A DNA stretch of 64,000 nt, from assembly GCA_965222995.1 (NCBI GenBank), contig OZ244977.1:3286001-3350000 (forward strand). Direction: 5' to 3'. Both the position numbers and the translations under genes were made by a program. Source of the stretch: SB11 sp965222995. GTDB taxonomy: Bacteria; Bacteroidota; Bacteroidia; UBA8524. This document shows, piece after piece, positions 1-8,005 of the stretch. Positions within the stretch are counted from its first letter, which is position 1. Every line of letters starts with the position of its first letter. The notes below the pieces were generated by a model, which did not search any database, was not told the origin of the DNA, and saw nothing but the letters and a program-made list of their open reading frames with translations.

Positions 1-307
1 TATCCTCATTTTGTTCTGGAGAAGTAAGTTTTAACAACCCGATGAACATGAGCAGAATAATTATCGGCTCTGTAGGCAGAATTAACCCAAAACCACCCAC
101 TAAATCCCAAAATGTAACGGAAAAGGGAACTAAACCTACTACAAAATAGATAAGTTTATCGTAAGCAAACAGTGCCATAAGCACTACCATAAAAGCCACG
201 GGAATTAATGGCAAATAGTAAAAATCAAATAGCACAGCGATTACGTTGGCTGCCACAAACAACCCACTAATAGCATAAAAGCTTACTATTTGTGCCCTAC
301 TAAGCAT
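1..307 (-). CDS. O-antigen polymerase/ligase-like membrane protein (partial, N-terminal part)
   Basis: The first 102 codons read on the minus strand from an ATG at 307 and run off the window edge. The visible protein is almost entirely hydrophobic, with about four membrane segments (around residues 8-25, 28-48, 50-70 and 75-92). It has no signature motif that I can name. It lies 11 bases downstream of a Wzz-like gene and a Wzx-like flippase on the same strand. A multi-membrane protein in that position is most often the Wzy polymerase or an O-antigen ligase. The call rests on context and hydrophobicity only, because the periplasmic loop that would identify the family lies outside the window. 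Confidence 0.5.
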   Translation of the reverse strand, partial: MLSRAQIVSFYAISGLFVAANVIAVLFDFYYLPLIPVAFMVVLMALFAYDKLIYFVVGLVPFSVTFWDLVGGFGLILPTEPIIILLMFIGLLKLTSPEQNED

Positions 308-318
308 TTAACAAGAAA

Positions 319-1329
319 CTAGGCGTTATCTTCTTTTATAAGTGAGCGAACGTATTTGTACCGCTCTAAAAGAATAAAGAACAGAACACTAAAGAAAAAC
401 GTACCGAAAGTAGCCGCCAAAACTATGTAACTGCGTTTAGGGTATGCTTTCTTTTCAGCAGCAAATGCGGGACTAATCTCAAACTTATGCGGGATATACT
501 CCGTCATATCTGCCTTAGCTTTTCTGTACTTTTCTTTCAGGTGGTTCATTTGCTCCACCGACTGGCTTAAGGACTCCGTTAAGCGGATTAATGTACCCAC
601 ATCAGCACCACTTTTTGCCATTTTACGTTGGCGGGCAATAGCTTGCCCTGTACCCTCGTTCTTACCTCCTGAAAGAGCAGAAATATCTATTCCTTTACCG
701 CTTGAAATTTGGTTTACCTGCTGTTGCAGGACTTCAACCTCTTTAATCTTAGCGTTATATTCATTCTCAATAATCTCAAAAGCTTTGCTGGCTACTTGGC
801 GTTGAATTTCAGTACGCACACTATCGTATATCTGCGAAATACCATTGGCAATATTAGCTGCCATTTGAGGGTCTTCGTCCATTACACTAATTTCTATAGA
901 CAAAAACTCCGTACGGTTAAATTTTATATTTCCTTTTATTTCACTAGCCAGTTTGGTATAGGGCATAGAGCCGTTAGGGTCTATATCGTAATGCTCCATT
1001 AGGTTGAAACGGTCTACTACGCGCCCCATTAGTTGAGACGAGCCCAATATTTGCAAAGCCTGTTCAGCGTTTTCTTCTTCTCCAAATTCAGAAGCATCCA
1101 CTTCCCTGGCAGTAGGGTCTTCTAAAATACCCCCTGAAACCGAGTTGTTTTTTGAAGGATAAAAAATAACTGTAGATTCAAATTTTGGGGTTATAAAACT
1201 GGGGGCTGAAAATATTAGCGAGGCGATAATGGCTATTAAAGTCATTATGCCGATAGGCCATTTGTGGCGCACCACTAGGCGAATAATTTCAATGGTGTTA
1301 AATTGTTGCTTGGTCTTATTATCAGACAT
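319..1329 (-). CDS. Wzz-like polysaccharide chain-length determinant / co-polymerase
   Basis: A 336-residue inner-membrane protein with the Wzz layout: a transmembrane segment near residues 24-42, a long periplasmic region with a heptad-like coiled coil (about 180-280), and a second transmembrane segment near 303-322 that follows a Pro-rich YPKR stretch. Proteins of this family set the length of exported polysaccharide. There is no cytoplasmic tyrosine-kinase domain, so this is the stand-alone form. I start at the ATG at 1329. A TTG at 1350 extends the frame by seven codons, but it lies inside a perfect TAnnTTTG promoter box (1348-1355). The gene sits between a Wzx-like flippase and a polymerase-like gene, which supports a role in the Wzx/Wzy pathway. 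Confidence 0.82.
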   Translation of the reverse strand: MSDNKTKQQFNTIEIIRLVVRHKWPIGIMTLIAIIASLIFSAPSFITPKFESTVIFYPSKNNSVSGGILEDPTAREVDASEFGEEENAEQALQILGSSQLMGRVVDRFNLMEHYDIDPNGSMPYTKLASEIKGNIKFNRTEFLSIEISVMDEDPQMAANIANGISQIYDSVRTEIQRQVASKAFEIIENEYNAKIKEVEVLQQQVNQISSGKGIDISALSGGKNEGTGQAIARQRKMAKSGADVGTLIRLTESLSQSVEQMNHLKEKYRKAKADMTEYIPHKFEISPAFAAEKKAYPKRSYIVLAATFGTFFFSVLFFILLERYKYVRSLIKEDNA

Positions 1330-1347
1330 TAGGTTAGATGTTTGCGA

Positions 1348-1355
1348 CAAAAATA
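1348..1355 (-). promoter_or_regulatory. Bacteroidota -7 promoter box for the wzz-like gene
   Basis: On the minus strand the sequence is TATTTTTG, a perfect match to the TAnnTTTG -7 consensus of Bacteroidota sigma factor. It ends 18 bases before the ATG at 1329. No clear -33 TTTG was seen. Confidence 0.45.
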
Positions 1356-1378
1356 AAAATATCGTTGGTATTTAGGGC

Positions 1379-2827
1379 TTACTCTTCACGTTGAGTGAAC
1401 GAAGCTTTCAATTCTTTTATTTTAACTACCCCCGTAATTATTGCCAATGTAGCCAAACTACCAATAGCAACAAGGGTTTCAAGCTTCCAGTCCCACTCAA
1501 CATGGTTTAAGACATAAAAAACACCTATAACAGTTGCAATAAAAAATAATATGGAGAGTACAAATTTGGGTGAAACTGTGAATTTGAAATATTTACGGCA
1601 ATATACCACAGTAAGCACAATTACTAAACTTTGTGTAATTATGGTAGCCACTGACGCCCCCATAGCTTTGTATTGAGGAATTAAAACAGCATTTAAAATA
1701 AAATTGGCTACCAGCCCGAAAATGGAAATAATATTCAGTTGTTTTAAACTGCCGTTTGCCGTTAACAAAGTGCCGAAAATATACCCCATACCAATGGGTA
1801 TAAATGCCGTAAGCACCCAAGCAAATATGGTGGCATTGTAGGCAGAGTATAGTTCAGGATAAATAAGTTGGTATAAACTGTCTTTATAAAACCAGGCTAT
1901 TAAAGGAACTCCCACAGCAGGTAATAACATAATAGCAAAACTTTGCTTTACTAAAGGGTTTACAGAGTGCTTGCGATGGATTAATCGCCCAAACATGGGC
2001 AGCAGCATATTTGCCATGAGTACGGCAAACATTATTAGCGAGTCTAATAAGCGAAACCCTGAGGCATAAATACCCGCTTCGTTTGCACCATCGGGCAACA
2101 GTCGCTCCAGCATAACGGCATCTAATCGGGTATAGAAACTCATCAGCGTTATTAGAATGGCATAGGGGTACGATTTCTTAAGAATACCCTTAATTAAACC
2201 CCAATCTATTCTAAACTGTGCTTTTTTAATAAACCTGTACAGTACCAGAAATGAAATAAGAACACCGGCACACAAACCCACTACTTGCACCCATGCAAAC
2301 GTATAAATAGTAAAGGTTACATCAAACGGATTCCACCACAGCAAAGTTCCGCAAAGCAGTATCATTACCAATTTGTCGCTTACCGATAGAAAGCTCTCTG
2401 TTTTAAACAGATGAAGAGCCGAAACATTAGAGCGCAAATAGGTATAAAAAGTAATTAGCCCTTGGTTTAGCCCAACTATAAGCAATAAACCCATTTGCTG
2501 TTTAGAATATCCCAATACCAAAGCTACCAGCATTAAAACAGTTAAGTAAACGGCAAATAATCCCCCCTTTAGTGTAAGAATATTAGCCAGGTATAGTGAG
2601 AGTTTATTGGGTTCGCCGGCAATTACACGGTTGTTATAATTGTTTACTCCAACATCAGCAATTATTGCCATTATCAACGCTAAATTAAATAAGGCAAAAT
2701 AATCTCCATATACCTCACTACCCAGTGTATTTTGTACAACTATGTCAATACCAAATACCCAAAACAGCTTTACAAATAAGTTAAGCGAGATAAGCAGGCT
2801 AAAGTTGGATAAAAATTTCTGCTGCAT
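1379..2827 (-). CDS. Wzx-like polysaccharide flippase (MOP/MATE superfamily)
   Basis: A 482-residue protein with 12-14 hydrophobic segments spread over its whole length, the architecture of the polysaccharide-biosynthesis flippases that move lipid-linked oligosaccharide across the inner membrane. A charged loop near residues 230-250 reads YTRLDAVMLERLLPDGANEAG, which resembles the loop after TM7 of RfbX/Wzx proteins. The start ATG at 2827 is preceded by a TAATTTTG promoter box (2839-2846). The next gene downstream, 29 bases away, is the Wzz-like protein. Substrate specificity cannot be read from the sequence. Confidence 0.85.
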   Translation of the reverse strand: MQQKFLSNFSLLISLNLFVKLFWVFGIDIVVQNTLGSEVYGDYFALFNLALIMAIIADVGVNNYNNRVIAGEPNKLSLYLANILTLKGGLFAVYLTVLMLVALVLGYSKQQMGLLLIVGLNQGLITFYTYLRSNVSALHLFKTESFLSVSDKLVMILLCGTLLWWNPFDVTFTIYTFAWVQVVGLCAGVLISFLVLYRFIKKAQFRIDWGLIKGILKKSYPYAILITLMSFYTRLDAVMLERLLPDGANEAGIYASGFRLLDSLIMFAVLMANMLLPMFGRLIHRKHSVNPLVKQSFAIMLLPAVGVPLIAWFYKDSLYQLIYPELYSAYNATIFAWVLTAFIPIGMGYIFGTLLTANGSLKQLNIISIFGLVANFILNAVLIPQYKAMGASVATIITQSLVIVLTVVYCRKYFKFTVSPKFVLSILFFIATVIGVFYVLNHVEWDWKLETLVAIGSLATLAIITGVVKIKELKASFTQREE

Positions 2828-2838
2828 GGGCTATTGGG

Positions 2839-2846
2839 CAAAATTA
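2839..2846 (-). promoter_or_regulatory. -7 promoter box for the flippase gene
   Basis: TAATTTTG on the minus strand matches TAnnTTTG and ends 11 bases before the ATG at 2827. It is half of a divergent promoter pair with the box at 2899-2906. Confidence 0.45.
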
Positions 2847-2898
2847 GGCTATTTGGTGGTTTTACCCCATACCTGATAATGCAAAAGCAATTCTTCAC

Positions 2899-2906
2899 TA
2901 CATTTG
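2899..2906 (+). promoter_or_regulatory. -7 promoter box for the glycosyltransferase gene
   Basis: TACATTTG matches TAnnTTTG exactly and ends 15 bases before the GTG at 2922. The last three bases form a TTG in frame with the glycosyltransferase. A start there would fall inside the promoter, so GTG 2922 is preferred. Confidence 0.5.
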
Positions 2907-2921
2907 CCTGAAACACAAGCG

Positions 2922-4052
2922 GTGCGAATAGTAGTTAATACACGGTTTTTGCTTAAAAATAAGCTGGAAGGTATGGGCAGGTTTACTTATGAAACTTGTA
3001 AACTGCTTACCCAAAACCACCCTGAGCATGAGTTTGTTTTTGTGTTTGACCGTAAGTATGACAACAGTTTTATTTTTAGTGATAATATAACCCCTGTGGT
3101 GATACCCCCGCAAGCCCGCCACCCTGTTTTGTGGTATTTATGGTTTGAGTGGAGCATACCCAAAGTTTTAAAAAAACACAATGCCGATATTTTCTTGTCT
3201 CCCGACGGGTATTTGAGTTTGAGAACCAATGTACCTCAATTGCCTGTTATGCACGATTTGGCATTTATCCATCGCCCCAACGATATTGGAGGATTAGTGA
3301 AAAAATACTACCACCATTATTTTCCGAAATTTGCACATAAAGCAAAACGAATAGCCACAGTTTCCGAGTTTTCTAAGCAAGATATTGTTTCGCAGTACAA
3401 TATTGAACCGAATAAAATTGATGTGGTATATAATGGGGCAAGTGGTGCTTTTAAACCTGCAAGTGAAGAAGAAAAAACAGCTATCCGGCAAAAAATAACT
3501 CAAGACAAGCCCTATTTTGTGTTTGTTGGGGCATTACAACCCCGCAAAAACATAGTGAACTTGTTAAAGGCTTTCGATGCTTTTAAACTGTCTGATACGC
3601 AAGGCACGCAATTGGTAATTGTGGGGCGCAAAGCTTGGCAAACCGAAGAAATGGATACTACTTACCAAAGCTTGCAATACAAAAACGACGTTGTATTTAC
3701 GGGTAGGCTTAGCGATGAAGATTTATCTGCTACTATAGCCGCTGCGCTTAGTTTGGTATATGTACCGTTTTTTGAGGGCTTTGGTTTACCCATTATTGAA
3801 GCATTCAAATGTAATACGCCTGTTATTACATCAAACGTATCATCCATGCCAGAAGTGGCAGGTGATGCGGGGTTATTGATTGACCCAAATATAGTAGAAA
3901 GCATAAGTACTGCCTTGCAAAAAGTTGCAAACGACGAAAGCTTAAGACATTCGCTCACACAAAAGGCAATAGCCAGAAGTAATACTTTTACATGGGAAAA
4001 AACGGCCAACTTGCTGTGGCAAAGCATAGAAAAAACAACTCATGGGGCTTAA
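2922..4052 (+). CDS. GT4-family (GT-B fold) glycosyltransferase
   Basis: A 376-residue retaining glycosyltransferase of the GT4 type. The N-terminal half begins RIVVNTRFL and carries the acceptor-side EGMGRFTYE loop. The C-terminal half has the donor-binding elements FVFVGALQPRKN (about residues 195-206) and FEGFGLPIIEAF (about 285-296), which contains the E-x7-E pair of this family. The GTG at 2922 gives a canonical N-terminus; a TTG at 2904 lies inside a promoter box. The gene diverges from the Wzx/Wzz genes, so it probably adds sugar to the same surface polysaccharide. It overlaps the RNase HII gene by 11 bases. Sugar donor and acceptor are unknown. Confidence 0.88.
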   Translation: MRIVVNTRFLLKNKLEGMGRFTYETCKLLTQNHPEHEFVFVFDRKYDNSFIFSDNITPVVIPPQARHPVLWYLWFEWSIPKVLKKHNADIFLSPDGYLSLRTNVPQLPVMHDLAFIHRPNDIGGLVKKYYHHYFPKFAHKAKRIATVSEFSKQDIVSQYNIEPNKIDVVYNGASGAFKPASEEEKTAIRQKITQDKPYFVFVGALQPRKNIVNLLKAFDAFKLSDTQGTQLVIVGRKAWQTEEMDTTYQSLQYKNDVVFTGRLSDEDLSATIAAALSLVYVPFFEGFGLPIIEAFKCNTPVITSNVSSMPEVAGDAGLLIDPNIVESISTALQKVANDESLRHSLTQKAIARSNTFTWEKTANLLWQSIEKTTHGA

Positions 4053-4644
4053 ACTCACCATACAAAATAAATTACTTGAAGCGGGTACTGACGAGGCCGG
4101 AAGAGGCTGTTTGGTAGGCGATGTATACGCTGCGGCGGTGATTCTTCCTAAAAACTTTAAAAACAAGCTGCTAAACGACTCTAAGCAGCTTAATGAAGCC
4201 CAACGTGATGAGTTACGTGAAATAATAGAAAACGGAGCTACAGCTTGGGCTGTGGGTATTTGCAGTGTAGAAGAAATTGATACTATTAATATTCTTAATG
4301 CTTCAATAAAGGCTATGCACAAAGCTTTGGCACAACTACAGCCAAAAGCTGAATTTATTGCTGTTGACGGCAATCGGTTTAAGCCTTTTGAGAATATACC
4401 TTATGAAACAGCCATAAAAGGCGATGGCAGGTTTATGAATATTGCAGCAGCCTCCATACTGGCAAAAACACACCGCGATGAGTACATGAAAAAAATTGCA
4501 GTTGAATATCCCGAGTTTGGCTGGGATAAGAATAAAGGTTACGCCACTGCCACACACAGAAAACTATTAATTGAAAAGGGGCCAACCCCCTATCATCGTA
4601 AAAGTTTTAAGCTGAAAGAACTGCAAAAATTACAGATATTTTAG
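4042..4644 (+). CDS. rnhB: Ribonuclease HII
   Basis: A 200-residue endonuclease that cuts RNA in RNA-DNA hybrids and single ribonucleotides in DNA. The four acidic metal-binding residues fit the family: D17 and E18 in GTDEAGRG, the Asp in AVDGNRF, and the Asp in AKTHRDEYM. The family motif KGYATATHR near residue 168 is also present. Length is normal for bacterial RNase HII. The ATG at 4042 overlaps the end of the glycosyltransferase gene, which suggests translational coupling, although the two functions look unrelated. Confidence 0.96.
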   Translation: MGLKLTIQNKLLEAGTDEAGRGCLVGDVYAAAVILPKNFKNKLLNDSKQLNEAQRDELREIIENGATAWAVGICSVEEIDTINILNASIKAMHKALAQLQPKAEFIAVDGNRFKPFENIPYETAIKGDGRFMNIAAASILAKTHRDEYMKKIAVEYPEFGWDKNKGYATATHRKLLIEKGPTPYHRKSFKLKELQKLQIF

Positions 4645-4687
4645 TACAGGCAACTATAATTCATATTTCTGCATCATAATAGTATGT

Positions 4688-6607
4688 ATGCTTAGATATT
4701 GCCTTGTTTTTATATTAAGTATCACTACTTACTCCCTTTTCGGGCAGTGCTTCTTAGATGTGCCCGATGAGTATGGTTTGTGCCATAAAAACAAAGGCGT
4801 AATGCTACATGGCGGACATGGCAACGGTTTCGGCTATCAGTGGTCGCCTTCGGAAGGACTAAGCTCAACCTCTATCCCCAATCCAATTGCAAAACCCGGG
4901 CAAACACAAGTATATAAGGTTACTGCAAAAATTTTCATAGGAAAAAACTTAGTAATTAACGGAAACTTTGAGGACGGGAACACGGGGTTCGCATCGCAAT
5001 ATTCATATTTACCAAACCCTGACGCTTCTTCTGCAAACTTTTCTGAAGGAAAATATATTATAGACCATACTCCTGAAAACAGACATCCTTGTTTCCCTAA
5101 CTGTAAGGACTTACCCTCCGGGAAAGGCAGAATGATGATTGTTAACGGAGCAAGCACAGCCAATGTTGTAGTATGGGAACAAACTATTGCAGTGGATACC
5201 GGTACTGACTATGCTTTTACTGCTTTTGCTCAAAATGTTTCTTGTGGGGCTGATTATAGAGCTTTGTTGCAGTTTTCTATAAACGACTCTTTAATCGGGT
5301 CGCCTTTTAGGGTTAGCCCTACACTTTGTTTGTGGGAACATTTTTATGAAGTATGGAACTCTAAGCAAGCTACCACAGCCAAATTAGCTATCATCAACCA
5401 ATCTACCCTGATTGGAGGAAATGACTTTGCTTTAGACAGTATTTCTTTTAGAGAATACTGCGAGGCTGATAAAGAAATAAAAGTTGTTGTAAATACAGAC
5501 CTTGTAGTAAAAGATATTAAAACCTGTATTGGAGATAGTGTACTAATTAACAATTCCTATCATAAAACTGACGGGCACTTTACCCAATATTTAAAAAACC
5601 GAAAAGGGTGTGATAGCACTGTTTTCGTAAACTTATCATTTACTCCCCCTTTAAGGACATATCCCTATGTAGCTAAGTGTGAGGGAGACAGCCTCTTTCT
5701 TGCAAAAAAATACAGAAAAGTATCAGGCAAGTATACCGACACACTTAAAACATATAAAGGGTGCGATAGCATTGTAAGAACCTTTTTGCATTTTATTCCA
5801 AAAAAGTATTTAGAAATTGAAGCAAGCCCTTGTTATAATGAAGCTTTTACATACAGAAACAAAAACTATAGTGTAAAAGGTATTTACTACGATACTGCAT
5901 ATTATAATGAGTGTATAGACACACTAATAACCATAAAAATAAACCCACACCCGAAATATGGGCAAACACTCCCCACAATGCGGTTTTGCAGAGGAGACAG
6001 CTTGCTTTATAAATCTGCATATATTTCCGGGGACACAATTATTCACGATACGCTTTATGCCATTTCAGGCTGTGATTCTATTATAGTTTACAACTACAAA
6101 ACTTTCAACAACCATTTTTCAATGGATGTAGACTCGGTTTTCTTTTGTGAAGAAACCGAAGCCGTATTTGATGCAGGCGAAGGGTATACTACTTATGTAT
6201 GGAGTAACGGCTCAAACCAACAGGTGCTAAAAACAAGAAATGAAAACAGGTATATTATAACTGTTGTTGACAGTAATTTATGTACCATGTACGATACTGT
6301 ATATGCTGTTGAAAGGTGCAAACCTATATTTTATGTCCCCAATGCTTTTACTATAAATGGTGATGGTCTTAATGATTACTTCAGTATTTATACTAAAAAT
6401 GTAACCGCACTTAAATTTACAATTGTAGACCGCTGGGGCGAAGTGCTGTTTGAAACCAATAAAACAGACTTTGTTTGGAACGGAATTTATAAAAACAAAG
6501 CCCTGCCTGAAGGCGTTTACCAATGGTTTGGTTCTTTTGAAGGATATAGTCTTGAAGGGAAAATCTTGACCGAAAACCGAAAAGGGTTTATTAAGATATT
6601 AAGGTAA
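4688..6607 (+). CDS. Secreted protein with Cys-rich tandem repeats and a type B T9SS sorting domain
   Basis: A 639-residue exported protein. A signal peptide (residues 1-19, ending at FGQ) is followed by a region of about 75 residues ending PGQTQVYKVTAKIF, then a jelly-roll-like domain (about 88-255) containing NLVINGNFEDG. Four tandem repeats begin near residues 278, 330, 380 and 431. They share the pattern C-x-GDS ... Y ... GCDS(I/T) (CIGDSV, CEGDSL, CYNEAF, CRGDSL). The C-terminus from about residue 550, beginning VPNAFTINGDGLND and containing DRWGEVLFE, is the gliding-motility-associated C-terminal domain that directs export through T9SS. It is therefore expected on the cell surface or in the medium. 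Ligand unknown. Confidence 0.85.
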   Translation: MLRYCLVFILSITTYSLFGQCFLDVPDEYGLCHKNKGVMLHGGHGNGFGYQWSPSEGLSSTSIPNPIAKPGQTQVYKVTAKIFIGKNLVINGNFEDGNTGFASQYSYLPNPDASSANFSEGKYIIDHTPENRHPCFPNCKDLPSGKGRMMIVNGASTANVVVWEQTIAVDTGTDYAFTAFAQNVSCGADYRALLQFSINDSLIGSPFRVSPTLCLWEHFYEVWNSKQATTAKLAIINQSTLIGGNDFALDSISFREYCEADKEIKVVVNTDLVVKDIKTCIGDSVLINNSYHKTDGHFTQYLKNRKGCDSTVFVNLSFTPPLRTYPYVAKCEGDSLFLAKKYRKVSGKYTDTLKTYKGCDSIVRTFLHFIPKKYLEIEASPCYNEAFTYRNKNYSVKGIYYDTAYYNECIDTLITIKINPHPKYGQTLPTMRFCRGDSLLYKSAYISGDTIIHDTLYAISGCDSIIVYNYKTFNNHFSMDVDSVFFCEETEAVFDAGEGYTTYVWSNGSNQQVLKTRNENRYIITVVDSNLCTMYDTVYAVERCKPIFYVPNAFTINGDGLNDYFSIYTKNVTALKFTIVDRWGEVLFETNKTDFVWNGIYKNKALPEGVYQWFGSFEGYSLEGKILTENRKGFIKILR

Positions 6608-6614
6608 CTTTTTT

Positions 6615-6622
6615 TACATTTG
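6615..6622 (+). promoter_or_regulatory. -7 promoter box four bases before a start codon
   Basis: TACATTTG matches TAnnTTTG exactly and is separated from the ATG at 6627 by only four bases. Transcription would start at or next to the A of ATG. Confidence 0.45.
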
Positions 6623-6626
6623 AATA

Positions 6627-6932
6627 ATGGAAAAGAAAGTATTCAATTATTTTAACCTTCGTTGGAATGTGCCATTTAATATTGTGGCCTCTATATTATT
6701 CTCCCTTGTTTTGTTCTCTATTGCTTACGAATATTTTTTTGAAACTCTTGAAGTAAAAGATATAGGTAAGCTTTTATCTATCGAAGTGGTTTTTCTTGCC
6801 ATTTTTATTTATCAGTACAATAACAAGGTAATAGTATCTAAAGAAGGAATAACTATCAGGTCGTTTTGGGCTAAAGAAAAGTTTTTTAAATGGCACGAGA
6901 TTAAATCAATTGGAACTTTTAAATATGACTAA
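6627..6932 (+). CDS. Small two-TM membrane protein with a truncated PH-like domain (probable 5' part of a split gene)
   Basis: 101 residues. Two hydrophobic segments (about 15-35 and 47-63) are followed by NKVIVSKEGITIRSFWAKEKFFKWHEIKSIG, which resembles the start of a bacterial PH-like domain. The frame ends at TAA 6930-6932, in the middle of the expected beta-sheet. A second frame (+1) continues at once with NWGKVQPAPEKE and ends LPFNTELYNLVRQKVY, which looks like the missing end of the domain. This could be a real frameshift, a sequence error, or two overlapping genes. No function can be assigned beyond membrane location. Confidence 0.55.
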   Translation: MEKKVFNYFNLRWNVPFNIVASILFSLVLFSIAYEYFFETLEVKDIGKLLSIEVVFLAIFIYQYNNKVIVSKEGITIRSFWAKEKFFKWHEIKSIGTFKYD

Positions 6933-7104
6933 TTGGGGCAAAGTGCAACCTGCTCCTGAAAAGGAAAGCTTCACAAACACCATGTTTATTAGTAAAGCTT
7001 CATTCGAAAAACTTAGCCACACTTTTCTTAATAAGCCTAATCAAACACTTAAGCTTCCATTTAATACTGAATTGTATAACTTGGTAAGGCAAAAAGTGTA
7101 TTAA
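6925..7104 (+). CDS. C-terminal part of the split PH-like membrane protein
   Basis: 59 residues from an ATG at 6925 that overlaps the stop region of the preceding frame. It contains no membrane segment or signal peptide. It ends in a hydrophilic stretch (SKASFEKLSHTFLNKPNQTLKL) that reads like the last strands and helix of a PH-like domain. Joined to the upstream frame it would make a protein of about 159 residues, a plausible size for a two-TM PH-domain protein. Independent translation from 6925 cannot be excluded. The stop at 7102-7104 lies one base before the proposed start of the lipid kinase. Confidence 0.45.
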   Translation: MTNWGKVQPAPEKESFTNTMFISKASFEKLSHTFLNKPNQTLKLPFNTELYNLVRQKVY

Positions 7105-7105
7105 A

Positions 7106-7996
7106 CTGAAACGTAAAGCCCTCATATTTCACAACCCTGTTGCGGGAAAAGGAAAAAGCCGGGTAGGCTTCCAAAAAACTATTACTGCAATTAAGCAAGA
7201 AGGTATTGGTTTCGATGTGCTTGAAACTGAAGAAGGTTTTAATCACAACAAAATAGCTCTTGAAGAAAAAACAAGTGATAACTACACTGAAATTTGGGTA
7301 TGTGGCGGCGACGGGACGCTTTTCCAGCTGATAAATTGCTTACCCAAAGAGTTTTGGCACTTACCTGTAGCAGTAATACCTACCGGAACAGGAAATGATT
7401 TTTGCAAAAACTATTTAGAAAAACCCTCCCTAAATAACGCCATACAAACCGCACTTACCGGCAAAGCTAAACCTGTCGATACATGGCAATGTAACGACAA
7501 GCTTTTTATACACGGCTTGGGTATCGGCTTTGATGGTAAAGTTGTGGAAGATATGCTGAAGCGAAAAACTCTTTTTAAAGGCTTTGTAGCTTATTATTAC
7601 CATGTTTTGAGGTTATTACTTGCATATAAAGAAAAAGAGTTTGCTCTAAGCCTCAACAATGATAAAACCACCTTCCCTTGTTTTATGATAACTGTGGGTA
7701 ACAGCACTACTTTCGGTGGGGGCTTTAAAATTACCCCAAAAGCCGATATAAGTGACAGCTTGTTGGATGTTTGTGCAATAAGCAAAGTACCTGTTTGGCT
7801 TCGCCCGCGTTATCTGAAAAGTGTTGAAAACGGGAAACATTTGCATTTACCTTTTGTAAAGTATTCTACCACCGATAAGCTTACCATTGAAAGTTCTGAG
7901 ACTGTGGCAGGACATATTGACGGTGAGTTATTTTATGGAAAACAGTTTAGTATAGTAAAGCACAATAGAGCACTAAATATTATTTTGCCGGCTTAA
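7106..7996 (+). CDS. Diacylglycerol kinase / YegS-type lipid kinase (non-ATG start)
   Basis: Lipid kinase of the diacylglycerol-kinase catalytic family, which phosphorylates a membrane lipid with ATP. Motifs are FHNPVAGKGKS (residues 9-19), CGGDGTLFQLI (about 69-79) and VIPTGTGNDF (about 92-101). The C-terminal half is the beta-sandwich domain with GHIDGELF. The first ATG/GTG in frame (GTG 7217) would delete the NPVAGKGK motif. The frame is open back to 7088 and the only plausible starts are CTG at 7106 or ATT at 7100. Starting at CTG gives 296 residues, the usual length. The gene follows the split PH-like gene with almost no gap, so it may depend on translational coupling. Confidence 0.85.
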   Translation: MKRKALIFHNPVAGKGKSRVGFQKTITAIKQEGIGFDVLETEEGFNHNKIALEEKTSDNYTEIWVCGGDGTLFQLINCLPKEFWHLPVAVIPTGTGNDFCKNYLEKPSLNNAIQTALTGKAKPVDTWQCNDKLFIHGLGIGFDGKVVEDMLKRKTLFKGFVAYYYHVLRLLLAYKEKEFALSLNNDKTTFPCFMITVGNSTTFGGGFKITPKADISDSLLDVCAISKVPVWLRPRYLKSVENGKHLHLPFVKYSTTDKLTIESSETVAGHIDGELFYGKQFSIVKHNRALNIILPA

Positions 7997-8005
7997 ATAT
8001 TAGTT

